This document shows positions 38,583-49,600 of a stretch of DNA of 64,000 nucleotides, piece after piece; position 1 is the first letter of the stretch, and the number at the start of each line of letters is the position of its first letter. Source of the DNA: Ectothiorhodospira mobilis (GTDB lineage: Bacteria > Pseudomonadota > Gammaproteobacteria > Ectothiorhodospirales > Ectothiorhodospiraceae); contig NZ_NRSK01000003.1 in NCBI RefSeq assembly GCF_016584115.1, positions 1 to 64,000 of the forward strand, given 5' to 3'. Position numbers and translations under genes: made by a program. Below the pieces are notes generated by a model. That model had not been told where the DNA came from, searched no databases, and saw nothing but the letters and a program-made list of their open reading frames with translations.

Positions 38583-39329
38583 ATGACCGCCAATCCCAGC
38601 ACCATTCAGCCGATCGAGTTCAAGGGTCGGATGCTCCTGGTGTCCATCCTCCGGCTGCACCCCAGCGATGCCCACGCGCTGCACCAGGCCCTGGAGGCAC
38701 GCATGGGGGAGGCCCCCGAACTCATGCGGGACATGCCGGTGGTGGTGGACCTGGAGGCCATGGCCGGGATGGCGGAGCAGGATCTGCTTTCCCTGCTGGA
38801 CACGCTGCGCACCCATGGGGTGAAGCTCATCGGCCTGCAGAGGAACGGGGTCTCCGAACCCCTGGCCGGACGCGCCGGACTGCCCCTGATCAGCATGGGC
38901 TCCCGCGCGGGGGGGGAGGTGCCCCTGCGTGCCGCGCCGCCCGCCCCGGAGAAGGGGCAGGCGGCAGGGGATGAGGATTCACCCCCGCCCCCCGCGCCCC
39001 ACAGTCCCTCCCTGCTGGTGGATCAGCCGGTGCGCTCCGGCCAGCAGGTCTATGCCCGCGGCGGCGATCTGGTGATCACCGGTGCCGTATCCGCCGGGGC
39101 CGAGCTTCTGGCGGATGGGCACATCCATGTCTACGGCGTCCTGCGGGGCAAGGCCCTGGCGGGGGTCCGGGGGCAGGCCGGGGCGCGCATCTTCTGTCGC
39201 CGCCTGGAGGCAGAATTGGTATCCATTGCCGGACATTACCGTATTGCAGAGGATATCCTCGACGCCGAACGTGGGGAGAACCGGGTCGTCACCCTTTGTG
39301 GCGAAGCCATCCGGATTACCGAAATTTAG
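38583..39329 (+). CDS. minC: Septum site-determining protein MinC
   Basis: 248 residues. The N-terminal domain that attacks FtsZ (about 1-110) is followed by a Pro/Gly linker and the right-handed beta-helix C-domain that binds MinD (RSGQQVYARGGDLVITGAVS, AGAELLADGHIHVYGVLRGK, GQAGARIFCRRLEAELVSIA). First gene of minCDE, 28 bases before minD. Start at ATG 38583. Confidence 0.94.
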   Translation: MTANPSTIQPIEFKGRMLLVSILRLHPSDAHALHQALEARMGEAPELMRDMPVVVDLEAMAGMAEQDLLSLLDTLRTHGVKLIGLQRNGVSEPLAGRAGLPLISMGSRAGGEVPLRAAPPAPEKGQAAGDEDSPPPPAPHSPSLLVDQPVRSGQQVYARGGDLVITGAVSAGAELLADGHIHVYGVLRGKALAGVRGQAGARIFCRRLEAELVSIAGHYRIAEDILDAERGENRVVTLCGEAIRITEI

Positions 39330-39357
39330 TGTCCAAACATCGGGAGATGCAGGCTCT

Positions 39358-40167
39358 ATGGCACGCATAGTCGTCATTACCTCGGGCAAGGGAGGTGTGG
39401 GAAAGACCACCACGTCGGCCGCCGTGGCCACGGGGCTGGCCCTGGAGGGCCACAAGACCGCCGTGGTGGATTTCGATGTGGGCCTGCGTAATCTGGACCT
39501 GATCATGGGCTGCGAGCGGCGCGTGGTCTACGATTTCGTCAATGTGATCAACGGCGATGCCAGCCTGCGCCAGGCAATGATCAAGGATAAGCGCACGGAG
39601 GGACTCTACATCCTCCCCGCGTCCCAGACCCGGGACAAGGAGGCCCTCACCCAGGAGGGGGTGGAGCAGGTGCTGCAGGAACTCTCCAAAGACTTCGACT
39701 ACATCATCTGCGACAGCCCGGCCGGGATCGAGCGGGGTGCCCTCATGGCCTCCTATTTCGCCGACGAGGCCATTGTCGTGACCAACCCCGAGGTCTCCAG
39801 CGTGCGCGATTCGGACCGCATGCTGGGCATCCTGGCCAGCAAGACGCGACGGGCCGAGCAGGGGGAGGATCCCATCCCGGCGCATCTGCTCATCACCCGC
39901 TATGCCCCGGACCGGGTGGACAAGGGGGAGATGCTCAGCGTGGAGGACGTGCAGGAGATCCTCTCCATCCAGATGCTGGGGGTGATCCCCGAATCCCAGG
40001 CGGTGCTCAATGCCTCCAATGCCGGCATGCCGGTGGTGCTGGATCAGGAATCCGACGCCGGCCAGGCCTACCGAGACGCCGTGGCGCGCTTCCTCGGCGA
40101 GGAGCGCCCGCACCGCTTTCTCACCGCCCAGAAGAAGGGCATCTTCGGACGCCTGTTCAAGGGGTGA
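39358..40167 (+). CDS. minD: Septum site-determining ATPase MinD
   Basis: 269 residues. The deviant Walker A motif [15 protein letters not shown], switch motif [16 protein letters not shown] and Walker [13 protein letters not shown] are intact, and the C-terminal GIFGRLFKG is the amphipathic membrane-targeting helix. MinD recruits MinC to the membrane, and its ATPase is driven by MinE to oscillate between poles. Confidence 0.97.
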   Translation: MARIVVITSGKGGVGKTTTSAAVATGLALEGHKTAVVDFDVGLRNLDLIMGCERRVVYDFVNVINGDASLRQAMIKDKRTEGLYILPASQTRDKEALTQEGVEQVLQELSKDFDYIICDSPAGIERGALMASYFADEAIVVTNPEVSSVRDSDRMLGILASKTRRAEQGEDPIPAHLLITRYAPDRVDKGEMLSVEDVQEILSIQMLGVIPESQAVLNASNAGMPVVLDQESDAGQAYRDAVARFLGEERPHRFLTAQKKGIFGRLFKG

Positions 40168-40172
40168 TCGTG

Positions 40173-40430
40173 ATGAAGGGGATCTTCGACTACTTCCGCT
40201 CCCAGAAGCCGTCCAGCGCCCAGGTGGCCAAGGAACGTCTGCAGGTGATCGTGGCCCGGGAGCGCAGCAGCCGCTCGGGGCCCGACTACCTGCCGGCCCT
40301 GCACCGGGAGCTGCTGGAGGTGATCCGCAAGTACGTGCAGGTGGATGACGAGGCAGTGCAGATGAACCTGGAAAACCAGGGCAACTGCGAGATCCTGGAG
40401 GTGAACATCACCCTGGGGGACCGGCAATAA
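40173..40430 (+). CDS. minE: Cell division topological specificity factor MinE
   Basis: 85 residues starting [15 protein letters not shown], the membrane-binding and MinD-contact helix, followed by the beta-sheet dimer domain ([18 protein letters not shown], then [10 protein letters not shown]). ATG 40173 with AAGGGG eight bases upstream is preferred over the in-frame GTG that overlaps the minD stop. Confidence 0.93.
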   Translation: MKGIFDYFRSQKPSSAQVAKERLQVIVARERSSRSGPDYLPALHRELLEVIRKYVQVDDEAVQMNLENQGNCEILEVNITLGDRQ

Positions 40431-40473
40431 TCCGCCAATCCCAGGGTAGGGTGATGGCCTGCCCGGGCCGGCT

Positions 40474-41208
40474 TCAGACGATGCTCAGGGTCTCGTCCAC
40501 CGACCATGGGGCGGGCCGGCCGGGGACGGCACAGAGCTGATCCAGACGGGCACTGAAGCGGTGGCGGGCCATGGATTCTGCCCCCATGCGCAGGATGTGA
40601 TCCGAGGGGGTCTGGCAGTCGATCAACGGATAGCCCCAGTGCTCCAGATGGCGGCACAGGCTCACCAGGGCCACCTTGGAGGCGTCCCGTTCCCGGCTGA
40701 ACATGGATTCCCCGAAGAAGACCCGGCCCAGCCCCACCCCGTAGAGCCCCCCCACCAGGGCGCCGTCCCGCCACACCTCCACAGAATGGGCATAGCCGGC
40801 GCGGTGCATCTGCAAAAAGGCCTGCTGCATGCCGTAGGTGATCCAGGTGCCGTGCACTCCGCGCCGGGGGCCGGCGCAGCCCTTGATGACGTCGGCGAAG
40901 GCCTGATCGAAGGTGACCCGGAAACCGGCGTTGCGCAGGGTCTTTCTCAGACTGCGGCGCACCTGTACCCGGTCGGGATAGAGCACGGTGCGGGGATCGG
41001 GGGACCACCACAGGATGGGCTGGCCCGCCTCGTACCAGGGGAAGATCCCGTGGCGGTAGGCGTTGAGCAGGCGGGGCAGGCTCAGGTCCCCGCCGGCGGC
41101 CAGCAGCCCGTTGGGCTCGCGCAGGGCCTGTTCCACCGGCGGGAAGGGCTCGTCGCTCCGGCCGGGATGCAGCCAGGTGAGGGAGTAGACTTGGTTGCTG
41201 CCAGACAT
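40474..41208 (-). CDS. aat: Leucyl/phenylalanyl-tRNA-protein transferase
   Basis: 244 residues. The N-degron enzyme adds Leu or Phe to proteins with N-terminal Lys or Arg, marking them for ClpAP. Signature segments are FPPVEQALREPNGLLAAGGD, YRHGIFPWYEAGQPILWWSP, DPRTVL, and GGLYGVGLGRVFFGESMFSR followed by DASKVAL. The start is uncertain between ATG 41208 (MSGSNQVYSLTWL) and ATG 41241; the first gives a length nearer the family norm. It converges on minE. Confidence 0.93.
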   Translation of the reverse strand: MSGSNQVYSLTWLHPGRSDEPFPPVEQALREPNGLLAAGGDLSLPRLLNAYRHGIFPWYEAGQPILWWSPDPRTVLYPDRVQVRRSLRKTLRNAGFRVTFDQAFADVIKGCAGPRRGVHGTWITYGMQQAFLQMHRAGYAHSVEVWRDGALVGGLYGVGLGRVFFGESMFSRERDASKVALVSLCRHLEHWGYPLIDCQTPSDHILRMGAESMARHRFSARLDQLCAVPGRPAPWSVDETLSIV

Positions 41209-41302
41209 GGCCTGGACGTCCTGTTGGGATGCAGGGAACATGTCTTACCAGTATCGCCCGCCGTCTGCGCGCTGGAAAGGGCCGGTTCCGCATCCCGCAT
41301 TT

Positions 41303-42469
41303 TTATGGGGCCGCCTCCCGGCGGAAGGGGGAAAGGCCCATGAGGGCGTCACACCGGGCCTCCATGGCCGTGCGCTCCTCGCGGCAGTAGGCGGCCACTG
41401 CCTCCCGCAGCCCCGGTTCCCGGATCCAGTGGGCCGACCAGGTGGGGGTGGGCAGGAATCCCCGGCCGATCTTGTGCTCCCCCTGGGCCCCGGGCTCGAA
41501 CCGGGCCAGGCCCTCGCGGATGCAGTAGTCGATCCCCTGGTAGTAGCAGGCCTCGAAGTGCAGTCCGTCGTGCTCCTCATGGCAGCCCCAGTAGCGGCCG
41601 TAGAGGGTGTCCCGGCCGCGGTAGCACAGGGCGGCGGCCACGGGCCGTTCCCCGCTCTCGGCCAGGATCAGCACCACCCGGCGCCCCAGGGTGCGGGCCG
41701 TCTCAAGGAAGAAGGGCAGGGTGAGGGTGGGGATACCCCCCTTGCGCCGGAAGGTATCCTCGTACAAGCCGTGGAACCACACCCAGTGGCCCTCGTCCGC
41801 CTCGTCCCCGTGGAGGACGCGCAGTTCGATGCCCTGTTCCCGCACCCGGCGCCGCTCCCGGTGCACGTTCTTGCGCCGTTTCGAGGTAAAGCCTGCGAGG
41901 AAATCCTCAAAATCCCGGTAGCCGCGGTTGTGCCAGTGATACTGGCACCCCATGCGCAGGGCCAGACCCTCCGCCTCCAGGGCACGGGTGTCGGCGGCGT
42001 CCGTGAACAGCCAATGCAGCCCGGACAGGCCCTGGGCCTGGGTGAATGCCATGGCCTGTTGCACCAGGGTGCGGCGCAGGGGCCCGGCGGGGCGCTGGGG
42101 ATGCACCAGCAGGCGGCGGCCGCTGGCCGGGGTGTAGGGCACGGCGCTCACCAGCTTGGGGTAGTAGGCCAGTCCGGCCCGCTGCCAGGCCTGTTCCCAG
42201 GTCCAGTCGAAGACGAATTCACCGTAGTTGTTGGTCTTGATATAGAGGGGCAGGGCGGCCACCAGGGGGCCGCCGGGCTCGCGCAGCAGCAGGTGGCGGG
42301 GATACCAGCCGAACGCCGGGCCCAGACAATCGTGACGCTCCAGGGCCGAGAGGAAGGCATGGCTGAGGAAGGGGTCGTCTTCGCCACCCAGGCGATCCCA
42401 TTCCCTGGGGGAAACCGCGTCCAGGCGGTCGCACACGGATCGTTCCAGGGGGGCGGGGATCTCGGCCAT
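41303..42469 (-). CDS. FemAB-like/GNAT-fold protein (PF04339-type)
   Basis: 388 residues. DDPFLSHAFLSALERHDCLG at the N-terminus and NRGYRDFEDFLAGFTSKRRK then NVHRERRRVREQGI in the middle match a family annotated as peptidogalycan biosynthesis/recognition or GNAT-type. The acyltransferase fold is suggested by RPVAAALCYRGRDTLYGRYWG. Substrate is unknown. The start at ATG 42469 is set by where conservation begins. It lies between trxB and aat on the same strand. Confidence 0.75.
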   Translation of the reverse strand: MAEIPAPLERSVCDRLDAVSPREWDRLGGEDDPFLSHAFLSALERHDCLGPAFGWYPRHLLLREPGGPLVAALPLYIKTNNYGEFVFDWTWEQAWQRAGLAYYPKLVSAVPYTPASGRRLLVHPQRPAGPLRRTLVQQAMAFTQAQGLSGLHWLFTDAADTRALEAEGLALRMGCQYHWHNRGYRDFEDFLAGFTSKRRKNVHRERRRVREQGIELRVLHGDEADEGHWVWFHGLYEDTFRRKGGIPTLTLPFFLETARTLGRRVVLILAESGERPVAAALCYRGRDTLYGRYWGCHEEHDGLHFEACYYQGIDYCIREGLARFEPGAQGEHKIGRGFLPTPTWSAHWIREPGLREAVAAYCREERTAMEARCDALMGLSPFRREAAP

Positions 42470-42542
42470 GGCAGGGTCTCCGGGGCTTGCCTGATTCTGA
42501 CCCTGCCGGGGCCGCGCCGTTCCGGGCGGCCCCTTCAGCGAC

Positions 42543-43496
<954 letters not shown>

Positions 43497-43659
43497 TCAA
43501 GGTTCTCCAAAGGCAGGAGGCCCCGGGCGGACCGGGGCCGAAAATTTTCCCAGTAATCTACTCAATTGCCCCCGTGAGCGTAAAGGTGGCCGGCAAGGTC
43601 TGGCCAGGGACGGTGGGGCAGATCCAGTGGATGGGTCCCTCTCGGATGTATCCGCGGGG

Positions 43660-45312
43660 CTAGGGACCCTGGACCTGATCCGGGGGCAGCTGTCGCTTCA
43701 GGTGCGCCTTCAGGCCTGCGATGGCCCGGGCATTCCACCCTTTCGGCCCGGTGAGCCCGTGCCAGGCATCGACATAGTCCTCGACCGCATAGGTATGCCC
43801 GTAGCCGGGGGGCGCGCCGCCGGCGGCGATATCGGCGGCCAGCTGCAGGCCCGTGACCACGGGATACCAGCGCAATTCCGGCGACACATCCGGCCCCCGG
43901 GGTGGCCGCAGCCAGTCCGGCCTGCGGTAGAAGATGCTCGGGGAGAAGAAGGTGATGGGGTCGCTGGCGTACTGCAAAAAGGCGATGCGGAACGGGCCCC
44001 AGGGGGCATCGGGGCTCGTGAGATCCGTGTACTGGTTCATGAAGCGCACCACCTCGCCCTCGCGAAACTCAGGCAGCCAGGCGGGGCTGTCCGGGTCGCG
44101 GCGCTGGGTGACGGTGCGCCAGGTGGCGCTGCGAAACGGGGGGCCGCTCCAGAGGACGCCGTCGAAGGGATCCTGGATGACATCGTAGAGATCGAAGGAG
44201 CGGTCGGAATTCAGGGCCCCGAGACTCAGGCCGTGCAGGTACAACTCGGGGCGCTCGTCTTTTGGCAGTTCCCGCCAGTGGCCGTAGACCGCCTCGAACA
44301 GGGCCCGCGCGGTCTCCACGCCGTAGTCCCCCTCCAGCATCAGGGCCAGGGGGCTGGGCAGATAGGAGTACTGCGCCGTCACCGTGGCGGTGTCGCCCCG
44401 GTGCAGGTACTCGACGGCCGCCATGGCACCGGGATCGATCCAGCCGGTGCCGGTGGGGGTGGCCAGGATCAGCACCGCGCGCTCGAAGGCCCCGGTGCGG
44501 CGCAGCTCCTCCAGGGCCAGTTGCGCCCGGGCCTCAGGGGTTTCGGCGGCGTTGAGCCCCACATAGACACGGATGGGGGTGGGGGTCGGTGCGCCGAAAA
44601 AGGCCTCCAGGTCTTCAGCCGTGGGGCCGGAGGTGACGAAGCTGCGCCCCTGGTGACCCAGATCCTCCCAGTCGACGGCGGAGATGGGGCTGCCGGTGCG
44701 CACCGGCACCCGGGGGCGCTCCTGATCCGCCTCGATGAGGGCATCCACCTGCTGGTAGGAGTTGTCCGCCGCGCGCAGGGCCATCTTCAACAGCACGCCA
44801 TCCAGCACCCCCCAGAAGATCACCACCGCCGCCAGGGTGCCCAGCAGATGGGCCACCCGCACGGGGATGAAGCGCTGCAGCCGCCCCGAGAGAAAGCGGA
44901 AGGTATGCCGGAAGAGCCGGGCGAAGAGCAGGGCGGCGGCGAACACCGTCACACCGAGGGCCGCGACCCCGAGGGGCTGCACACCCTCCACCGGCGCCAG
45001 TCCCATCTGCCGGCGCACCGAGTCCTGCCAGCCGGGGGCATCCCAGATGAACAGCGCCGCCACCAGGGCGCAGGCGATGGCCACTCCCCAGCGTAGGACG
45101 CGCCGACCCGGTCCGGCGTACCCCGGCAGTTGCAGATAGCGCCACAGACCCGTCAATCCGGCGCCGATGGCATAGCCCGCCGTAAAGGACAGCCCCCCGA
45201 GGATGCCCTGAAAGACAAACGGCCGGGGGATGAGGCTGGGCGTGAGGGAGAAGGCGAAAAACAGGGTGCCGACCAGCAGGCCGACGGTGGAAAGCGGGTG
45301 GATCCGGGGCAT
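43660..45312 (-). CDS. Membrane-anchored alpha/beta-hydrolase (Abhydrolase_9 type)
   Basis: 550 residues. The N-terminal 190 residues contain about five transmembrane helices (for example LSTVGLLVGTLFFAFSLTPS, GVAALGVTVFAAALLFARLF), and the C-terminal domain is a serine-hydrolase fold with nucleophile elbow LYLHGLSLGALNS and a conserved WSGPPFRSATWRTVTQRRD segment. No substrate is known. Start at ATG 45312 (MPRIHPLSTV), where the first helix begins. Low-complexity, very GC-rich. Confidence 0.75.
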   Translation of the reverse strand: MPRIHPLSTVGLLVGTLFFAFSLTPSLIPRPFVFQGILGGLSFTAGYAIGAGLTGLWRYLQLPGYAGPGRRVLRWGVAIACALVAALFIWDAPGWQDSVRRQMGLAPVEGVQPLGVAALGVTVFAAALLFARLFRHTFRFLSGRLQRFIPVRVAHLLGTLAAVVIFWGVLDGVLLKMALRAADNSYQQVDALIEADQERPRVPVRTGSPISAVDWEDLGHQGRSFVTSGPTAEDLEAFFGAPTPTPIRVYVGLNAAETPEARAQLALEELRRTGAFERAVLILATPTGTGWIDPGAMAAVEYLHRGDTATVTAQYSYLPSPLALMLEGDYGVETARALFEAVYGHWRELPKDERPELYLHGLSLGALNSDRSFDLYDVIQDPFDGVLWSGPPFRSATWRTVTQRRDPDSPAWLPEFREGEVVRFMNQYTDLTSPDAPWGPFRIAFLQYASDPITFFSPSIFYRRPDWLRPPRGPDVSPELRWYPVVTGLQLAADIAAGGAPPGYGHTYAVEDYVDAWHGLTGPKGWNARAIAGLKAHLKRQLPPDQVQGP

Positions 45313-45394
45313 CAGGACTCTTGGACGCGGGGATGGATCTTCCTGGGCACGACGTGCCTGAGGCACAGGGTAACGCATCTGCCTGCGGGGATGG

Positions 45395-45892
45395 TCAGCG
45401 TACCCAGCGACGGGCGGCTTTCAAGAGCAGCAGCAATTGCTGTTTGCGCAGCGGCGATGCAATGAACCCAAACCGGTTGTAGAAGCGCGCTGCTTGTTCA
45501 TCAATAGGGTGGGTCAGCATAGCCCGGATACCGGCCTGCTCAGCAATCAGCATCGTACGGCGAATCGCGTCCTGTAGCAGGCCAAATCCGATGCCTCGCC
45601 CCTGATCCACTACCGATACAGCGAGCCTCGCCAGGATCACCACCGGCAACGGATACTGCCCCATTCCCTTGCGGATGCGCTCCGGCGCGTCCAGCGTATC
45701 GACTTGCCCTACGGTCAGGCTGAAGTAGCCTGCTACTCGGCCATCATCTTCGGCAACGACAAAGGTCTTGGCTGAGCCACTGCCCTGCGCTTGGCGGGCG
45801 TGGTGCAACAGCCAGTCGTTCAGCGCGGGCTTGCCGCAATCAAAACCCTCCAGCCGATGCTGCGCGGCCAGAGGCTCCGGTGCGCGCAACAT
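45395..45892 (-). CDS. GNAT acetyltransferase toxin (second TA locus)
   Basis: 165 residues starting MLRAPEPLAAQHRLEGFDCG, the usual opening of GNAT toxins paired with DUF1778 antitoxins (also GKPALNDWLLHHARQAQGSG). The acetyl-CoA loop QGRGIGFGLL and the C-terminal ARFYNRFGF are intact, so the enzyme looks functional. It likely acetylates charged tRNA. The antitoxin reading frame upstream ends with TGATG overlapping this start, exactly as in the first locus at 4389, but that antitoxin is truncated. Composition is less GC-rich than the flanks. Confidence 0.82.
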   Translation of the reverse strand: MLRAPEPLAAQHRLEGFDCGKPALNDWLLHHARQAQGSGSAKTFVVAEDDGRVAGYFSLTVGQVDTLDAPERIRKGMGQYPLPVVILARLAVSVVDQGRGIGFGLLQDAIRRTMLIAEQAGIRAMLTHPIDEQAARFYNRFGFIASPLRKQQLLLLLKAARRWVR

Positions 45893-46002
45893 CACCTCGC
45901 GTCCCAGGGCGCCTTTCTTGTAAACAGGTCCCGTAAACCCTCGCTGGTCTCCTCGGGGCGCTCCAGCAGAGAAGTGGACCCCGATTCTTGGACAGCGCCC
46001 AT
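45892..46002 (-). pseudogene. Truncated DUF1778-type antitoxin (C-terminal neutralising tail only)
   Basis: The frame ending at the toxin start encodes LLERPEETSEGLRDLFTRK near its end, matching the C-terminal toxin-binding segment of DUF1778 antitoxins. The ribbon-helix-helix DNA-binding half expected upstream is absent; instead there is a hairpin-T-run sequence at 45993-46023 and unrelated DNA. From the ATG at 46002 only 36 residues could be made, and no good ribosome site precedes it. The frame is open further upstream to 46149 but without antitoxin similarity. Confidence 0.6.
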
Positions 46003-46023
46003 GATGGCGCTGTTTTCGTTTTT
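45993..46023 (+). terminator. Intrinsic-terminator-like hairpin within the broken antitoxin region
   Basis: CAGCGCC (45993-45999) pairs with GGCGCTG (46006-46012), followed by TTTTCGTTTTT on the plus strand. No plus-strand gene ends here, so it looks like the remnant of an inserted or deleted segment. Confidence 0.55.
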
Positions 46024-46136
46024 CTGGCTGGCGCTAATAGGCCGCTGATGTGCCGGGGATGGACGGCTGATGTGGTGTCTTTGGTTTCCCAGGGCCGGGT
46101 ATGGCTTTGGGGAATGGCTAATGGGATGGCCAATAA

Positions 46137-46160
46137 ACGAAAAAAGCACCCGTAGGTGCT
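46137..46160 (-). terminator. Terminator of the tmRNA gene
   Basis: On the minus strand AGCACC, loop TACG, GGTGCT, then TTTTTTCG, starting 18 bases after the CCA end of tmRNA. A textbook intrinsic terminator. Confidence 0.85.
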
Positions 46161-46177
46161 TGATTCGTCGACTTGAT

Positions 46178-46532
46178 TGGTGGAGGCGGCGGGAATCGAA
46201 CCCGCGTCCGCAGGACCTACGCCCTTGGTACTACATGCTTAGTCCGTCTTTTCGGTTAACGCCGCAGCCTCCGACGGACAGGATGCCTTGGCGCGAGCCC
46301 GCTCGGTTTTAACGGTTAGGACCCGGGCAGGTCCGCTCCGCGAGCTTGTGTGCGATGACCACCGAGTAGAACCCACAAGCAAGTCCCGTCGGTGGCTGAC
46401 CGGTTTTTAAGCGGCCAGAGCGTAGTTGTCGTCGTTGGCAACTATTAGCGTTACAGCATGATTTACGAGGTAAGCTGTATCCTCGGCATGCACCTCAGGT
46501 TTCGCGACCCACGTCGAAGCCAGGTCGCCCCC
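46178..46532 (-). ncRNA. ssrA: Transfer-messenger RNA (tmRNA)
   Basis: The mature RNA starts GGGGGCGACCTGGCTTCGAC and ends with the tRNA-like CGGGTTCGATTCCCGCCGCC then TCCACCA. The tag frame at 46439-46407 encodes ANDDNYALAA and a TAA stop, the standard proteobacterial degradation tag. It rescues stalled ribosomes and marks the unfinished protein for ClpXP. Length is about 355 nt, normal for the one-piece form. Confidence 0.96.
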
Positions 46533-46550
46533 GGTGTTGTTCCATTGGAC

Positions 46551-46579
46551 AGGATACCCGTCCCTTGGTTCCGTGTCAC
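46551..46579 (-). promoter_or_regulatory. Promoter of tmRNA
   Basis: On the minus strand GTGACA (46579-46574), 17-base spacer, TATCCT (46556-46551). The -10 ends 18 bases before the mature 5' end, leaving a short leader for RNase P to remove. Confidence 0.55.
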
Positions 46580-46679
46580 CTACCCATGGGATCCCCGCGC
46601 CATGGGGGGGACCCGCGAACGGGTGGTTTCCAGTATCATTGGGGCCTTTTCCCACCGTTTCAACCCCCGGGGTGACTCC

Positions 46680-49600
46680 ATGCTGTCTCTTTCTGGTCCC
46701 GCCGCCCTCTCCGCCTTCCGCCGTGAGCGTCTGCTGCAGGCCCTGCGCCAGCGGGTGCCGGCCGTGTGCGGGGTGACGGCGCGGTTTGTGTACCTCGTCG
46801 ATACGGAGCGGGAGCTGGACGAGGCCGAACGCGGGACGCTGGAGCGGCTGCTGACGGAAGGGGAGGGGCCCGGTCCGGAGGGGCGCGGTACGGCCCTGTG
46901 GGTGGTGCCGCGCCTGGGCACCCTCTCCCCCTGGTCCAGCAAGGCCACGGACATCGTCCACCACTGCGGCCTGGAGGCGGTGCGCCGGGTTGAGCGTGGG
47001 CGGGTCTTCTGGATCGACAGCGAAGGGGCACTGGAGGACGGGGCGCTGCAGGCGCTGATGCCCCTGTTGCACGACCGCATGACCGAGACGGTGCTGCGCG
47101 GCGTGGAGGAGGCGGAGGGGCTGTTCGCCACCGCGCCGGCGCGGCCCCTGCGGGTGATCCCCCTGGGGGACGAGCCCCGCCGCACCCTGGCGGAGGTGAA
47201 TGCCGGGCTGGGCCTGGCCCTGAGCGAGGACGAGCTGGATTACCTGGTGGAGGCCTACGAGGCCTTGGGGCGGGATCCCACGGATGTGGAACTGATGATG
47301 TTCGCCCAGGCCAACTCCGAGCACTGCCGCCACAAGATCTTCAATGCCAGCTGGATCATCGACGGCCGTCCCCAGGAGCGCACGCTGTTCGCCATGATCC
47401 GCAATACCTACGATCAGGCCCCGGATGGGGTGCTCTCCGCGTATCGGGATAATGCCTCGGTGATCGAGGGTCACGTGGCCCGCCGCCTGATGCCCGATGC
47501 CGACACGGGGGAATACCGCCCGGTGACTGGCGATCTGCCCATCCTCATGAAGGTGGAGACCCACAACCACCCCACGGCCATCTCCCCCTTTCCGGGGGCG
47601 GCCACCGGTGCCGGCGGGGAGATCCGCGACGAGGGGGCCACCGGCCGCGGCTCGAAGCCCAAGGCGGGGCTTACCGGGTTCTCCGTGTCCAACCTGCGCA
47701 TCCCCGGCTTCGAGCAGCCCTGGGAGCGGGATTTCGGCCGGCCGGGGCGTATCGAGTCGGCCCTGGAGATCATGCTGGAGGGGCCCATCGGCGCTGCCGC
47801 CTTCAATAACGAGTTCGGCCGCCCGGCCCTGGCGGGCTATTTCCGCACCCTGGAGATGCAGGCCCCGGGGCCCGACGGCGAGGCGCTCAAGGGCTATCAC
47901 AAGCCCATCATGATCGCCGGCGGCATGGGCAGTATCCGCCGCGAGCACGTGGAGAAGGCCCCGCTGCCGGAGGGGACGCCCATCGTGGTGCTGGGGGGGC
48001 CGGCCATGCTCATCGGCCTGGGCGGGGGCGCGGCCTCGTCGGTGGCCAGCGGGGAGAGCGCCGAGGACCTGGATTTCGCCTCGGTGCAGCGGGGCAACCC
48101 GGAGATGCAGCGCCGCTGCCAGGAGGTCATCGACCGCTGTACCGCCCTGGGGGCGGACAACCCCATCCTCTCCATCCACGACGTGGGGGCCGGTGGGCTG
48201 TCCAACGCCGTGCCGGAGATCCTGGATGACGCCGGCCGGGGCGGGCGCATCGAGCTGCGCGCCGTGCCCTCCGCCGAGGCGGATCTCTCCCCCATGGAGA
48301 TCTGGTGCAATGAGGCCCAGGAGCGCTATGTGCTGGCGGTGGACGCCGACTGCCTGGAGCGGTTCGCCGCCCTGTGCGAGCGGGAGCGGGCGCCCTATGC
48401 CGTCATCGGCACGGCCACCGCCGACCGCCATCTGCTGGTGGGGGATGCCCAGGGGCAGAACAATCCGGTGGACCTGCCCATGGAGGTGCTCCTGGGTAAG
48501 CCCCCCAAGATGCTGCGGGACGTGCATCACCGCACCTTCCACCGCCCGGAGGTGGATGCCTCCGGGCATGCCCTGGAGGAGCTGGTGCGCCGGGTGCTGC
48601 GCCTGCCGGCGGTGGCCTCCAAGGAGTTTCTCATCACCATCGGCGATCGCAGCGTCACCGGCCTGGTAGCGCGGGATCAGATGGTGGGCCCCTGGCAGGT
48701 GCCGGTGGCGGACGTGGCCGTCACCGCCAGCGACCATGAAGGTTACACCGGCGAGGCCATGGCCATGGGGGAGCGCGCCCCGGTGGCCCTGGCCCATCCC
48801 GCCGCCTCCGGACGCATGGCCATCGGCGAGGCGATCACCAACATCGCCGCGGCGGCGGTGGAGGCCCTGGGGCAGGTGCGCCTGTCGGCCAACTGGATGG
48901 CCGCCGCCGGTCATCCCGGCGAGGATGCCGCCCTGTTCGACACCGTGCGCGCCGTGGGCGAGGCCCTGTGCCCGCGCCTGGGGATCTGCATCCCCGTGGG
49001 CAAGGATTCCCTGTCCATGCGCACCGTCTGGGAGGTGGACGGGGAGGAGCGGGGGATGACCGCGCCGCTGTCGCTGGTGGTGTCCGCCTTCGCCCCGGTG
49101 GCGGATGTCCGCCAGACCCTGACGCCGCAGCTGCGCACCGATCTTGGTGATACGGACTTGATCCTCATCGACCTGGGCAAGAGGCATAACCGCCTGGCGG
49201 GTTCCGCCCTGGCCCAGGTGCTGGGGCAGGTGGGGCACCACGCCCCGGATCTGGATGATCCGGAGATGCTGGCGCGCTTCTTTGCCGTGATCCAGGACCT
49301 GCGCCGGGAGGGCCTCCTGCTGGCCTATCACGACCGCTCCGACGGCGGGCTCCTGGCCACCCTCTGCGAGATGGCCTTCGCCGGTCGCACCGGTATGGAG
49401 GTGCACCTGGACGATCTGGGGGAGGACCCCGTGGCCGCCCTGTTCAGCGAGGAGCTGGGGGCGGTGATCCAGGTGCGCCACGAGGATACCGAGGAGGTCC
49501 TCTCCGCCCTGCAGGAGGCGGGTCTGGCCCATCACAGCCATGTCCTCGGCCGCCCGCACGGCAGCGGGCGCATCGTCTTCCGTCACGGTCACCGGGAGGT

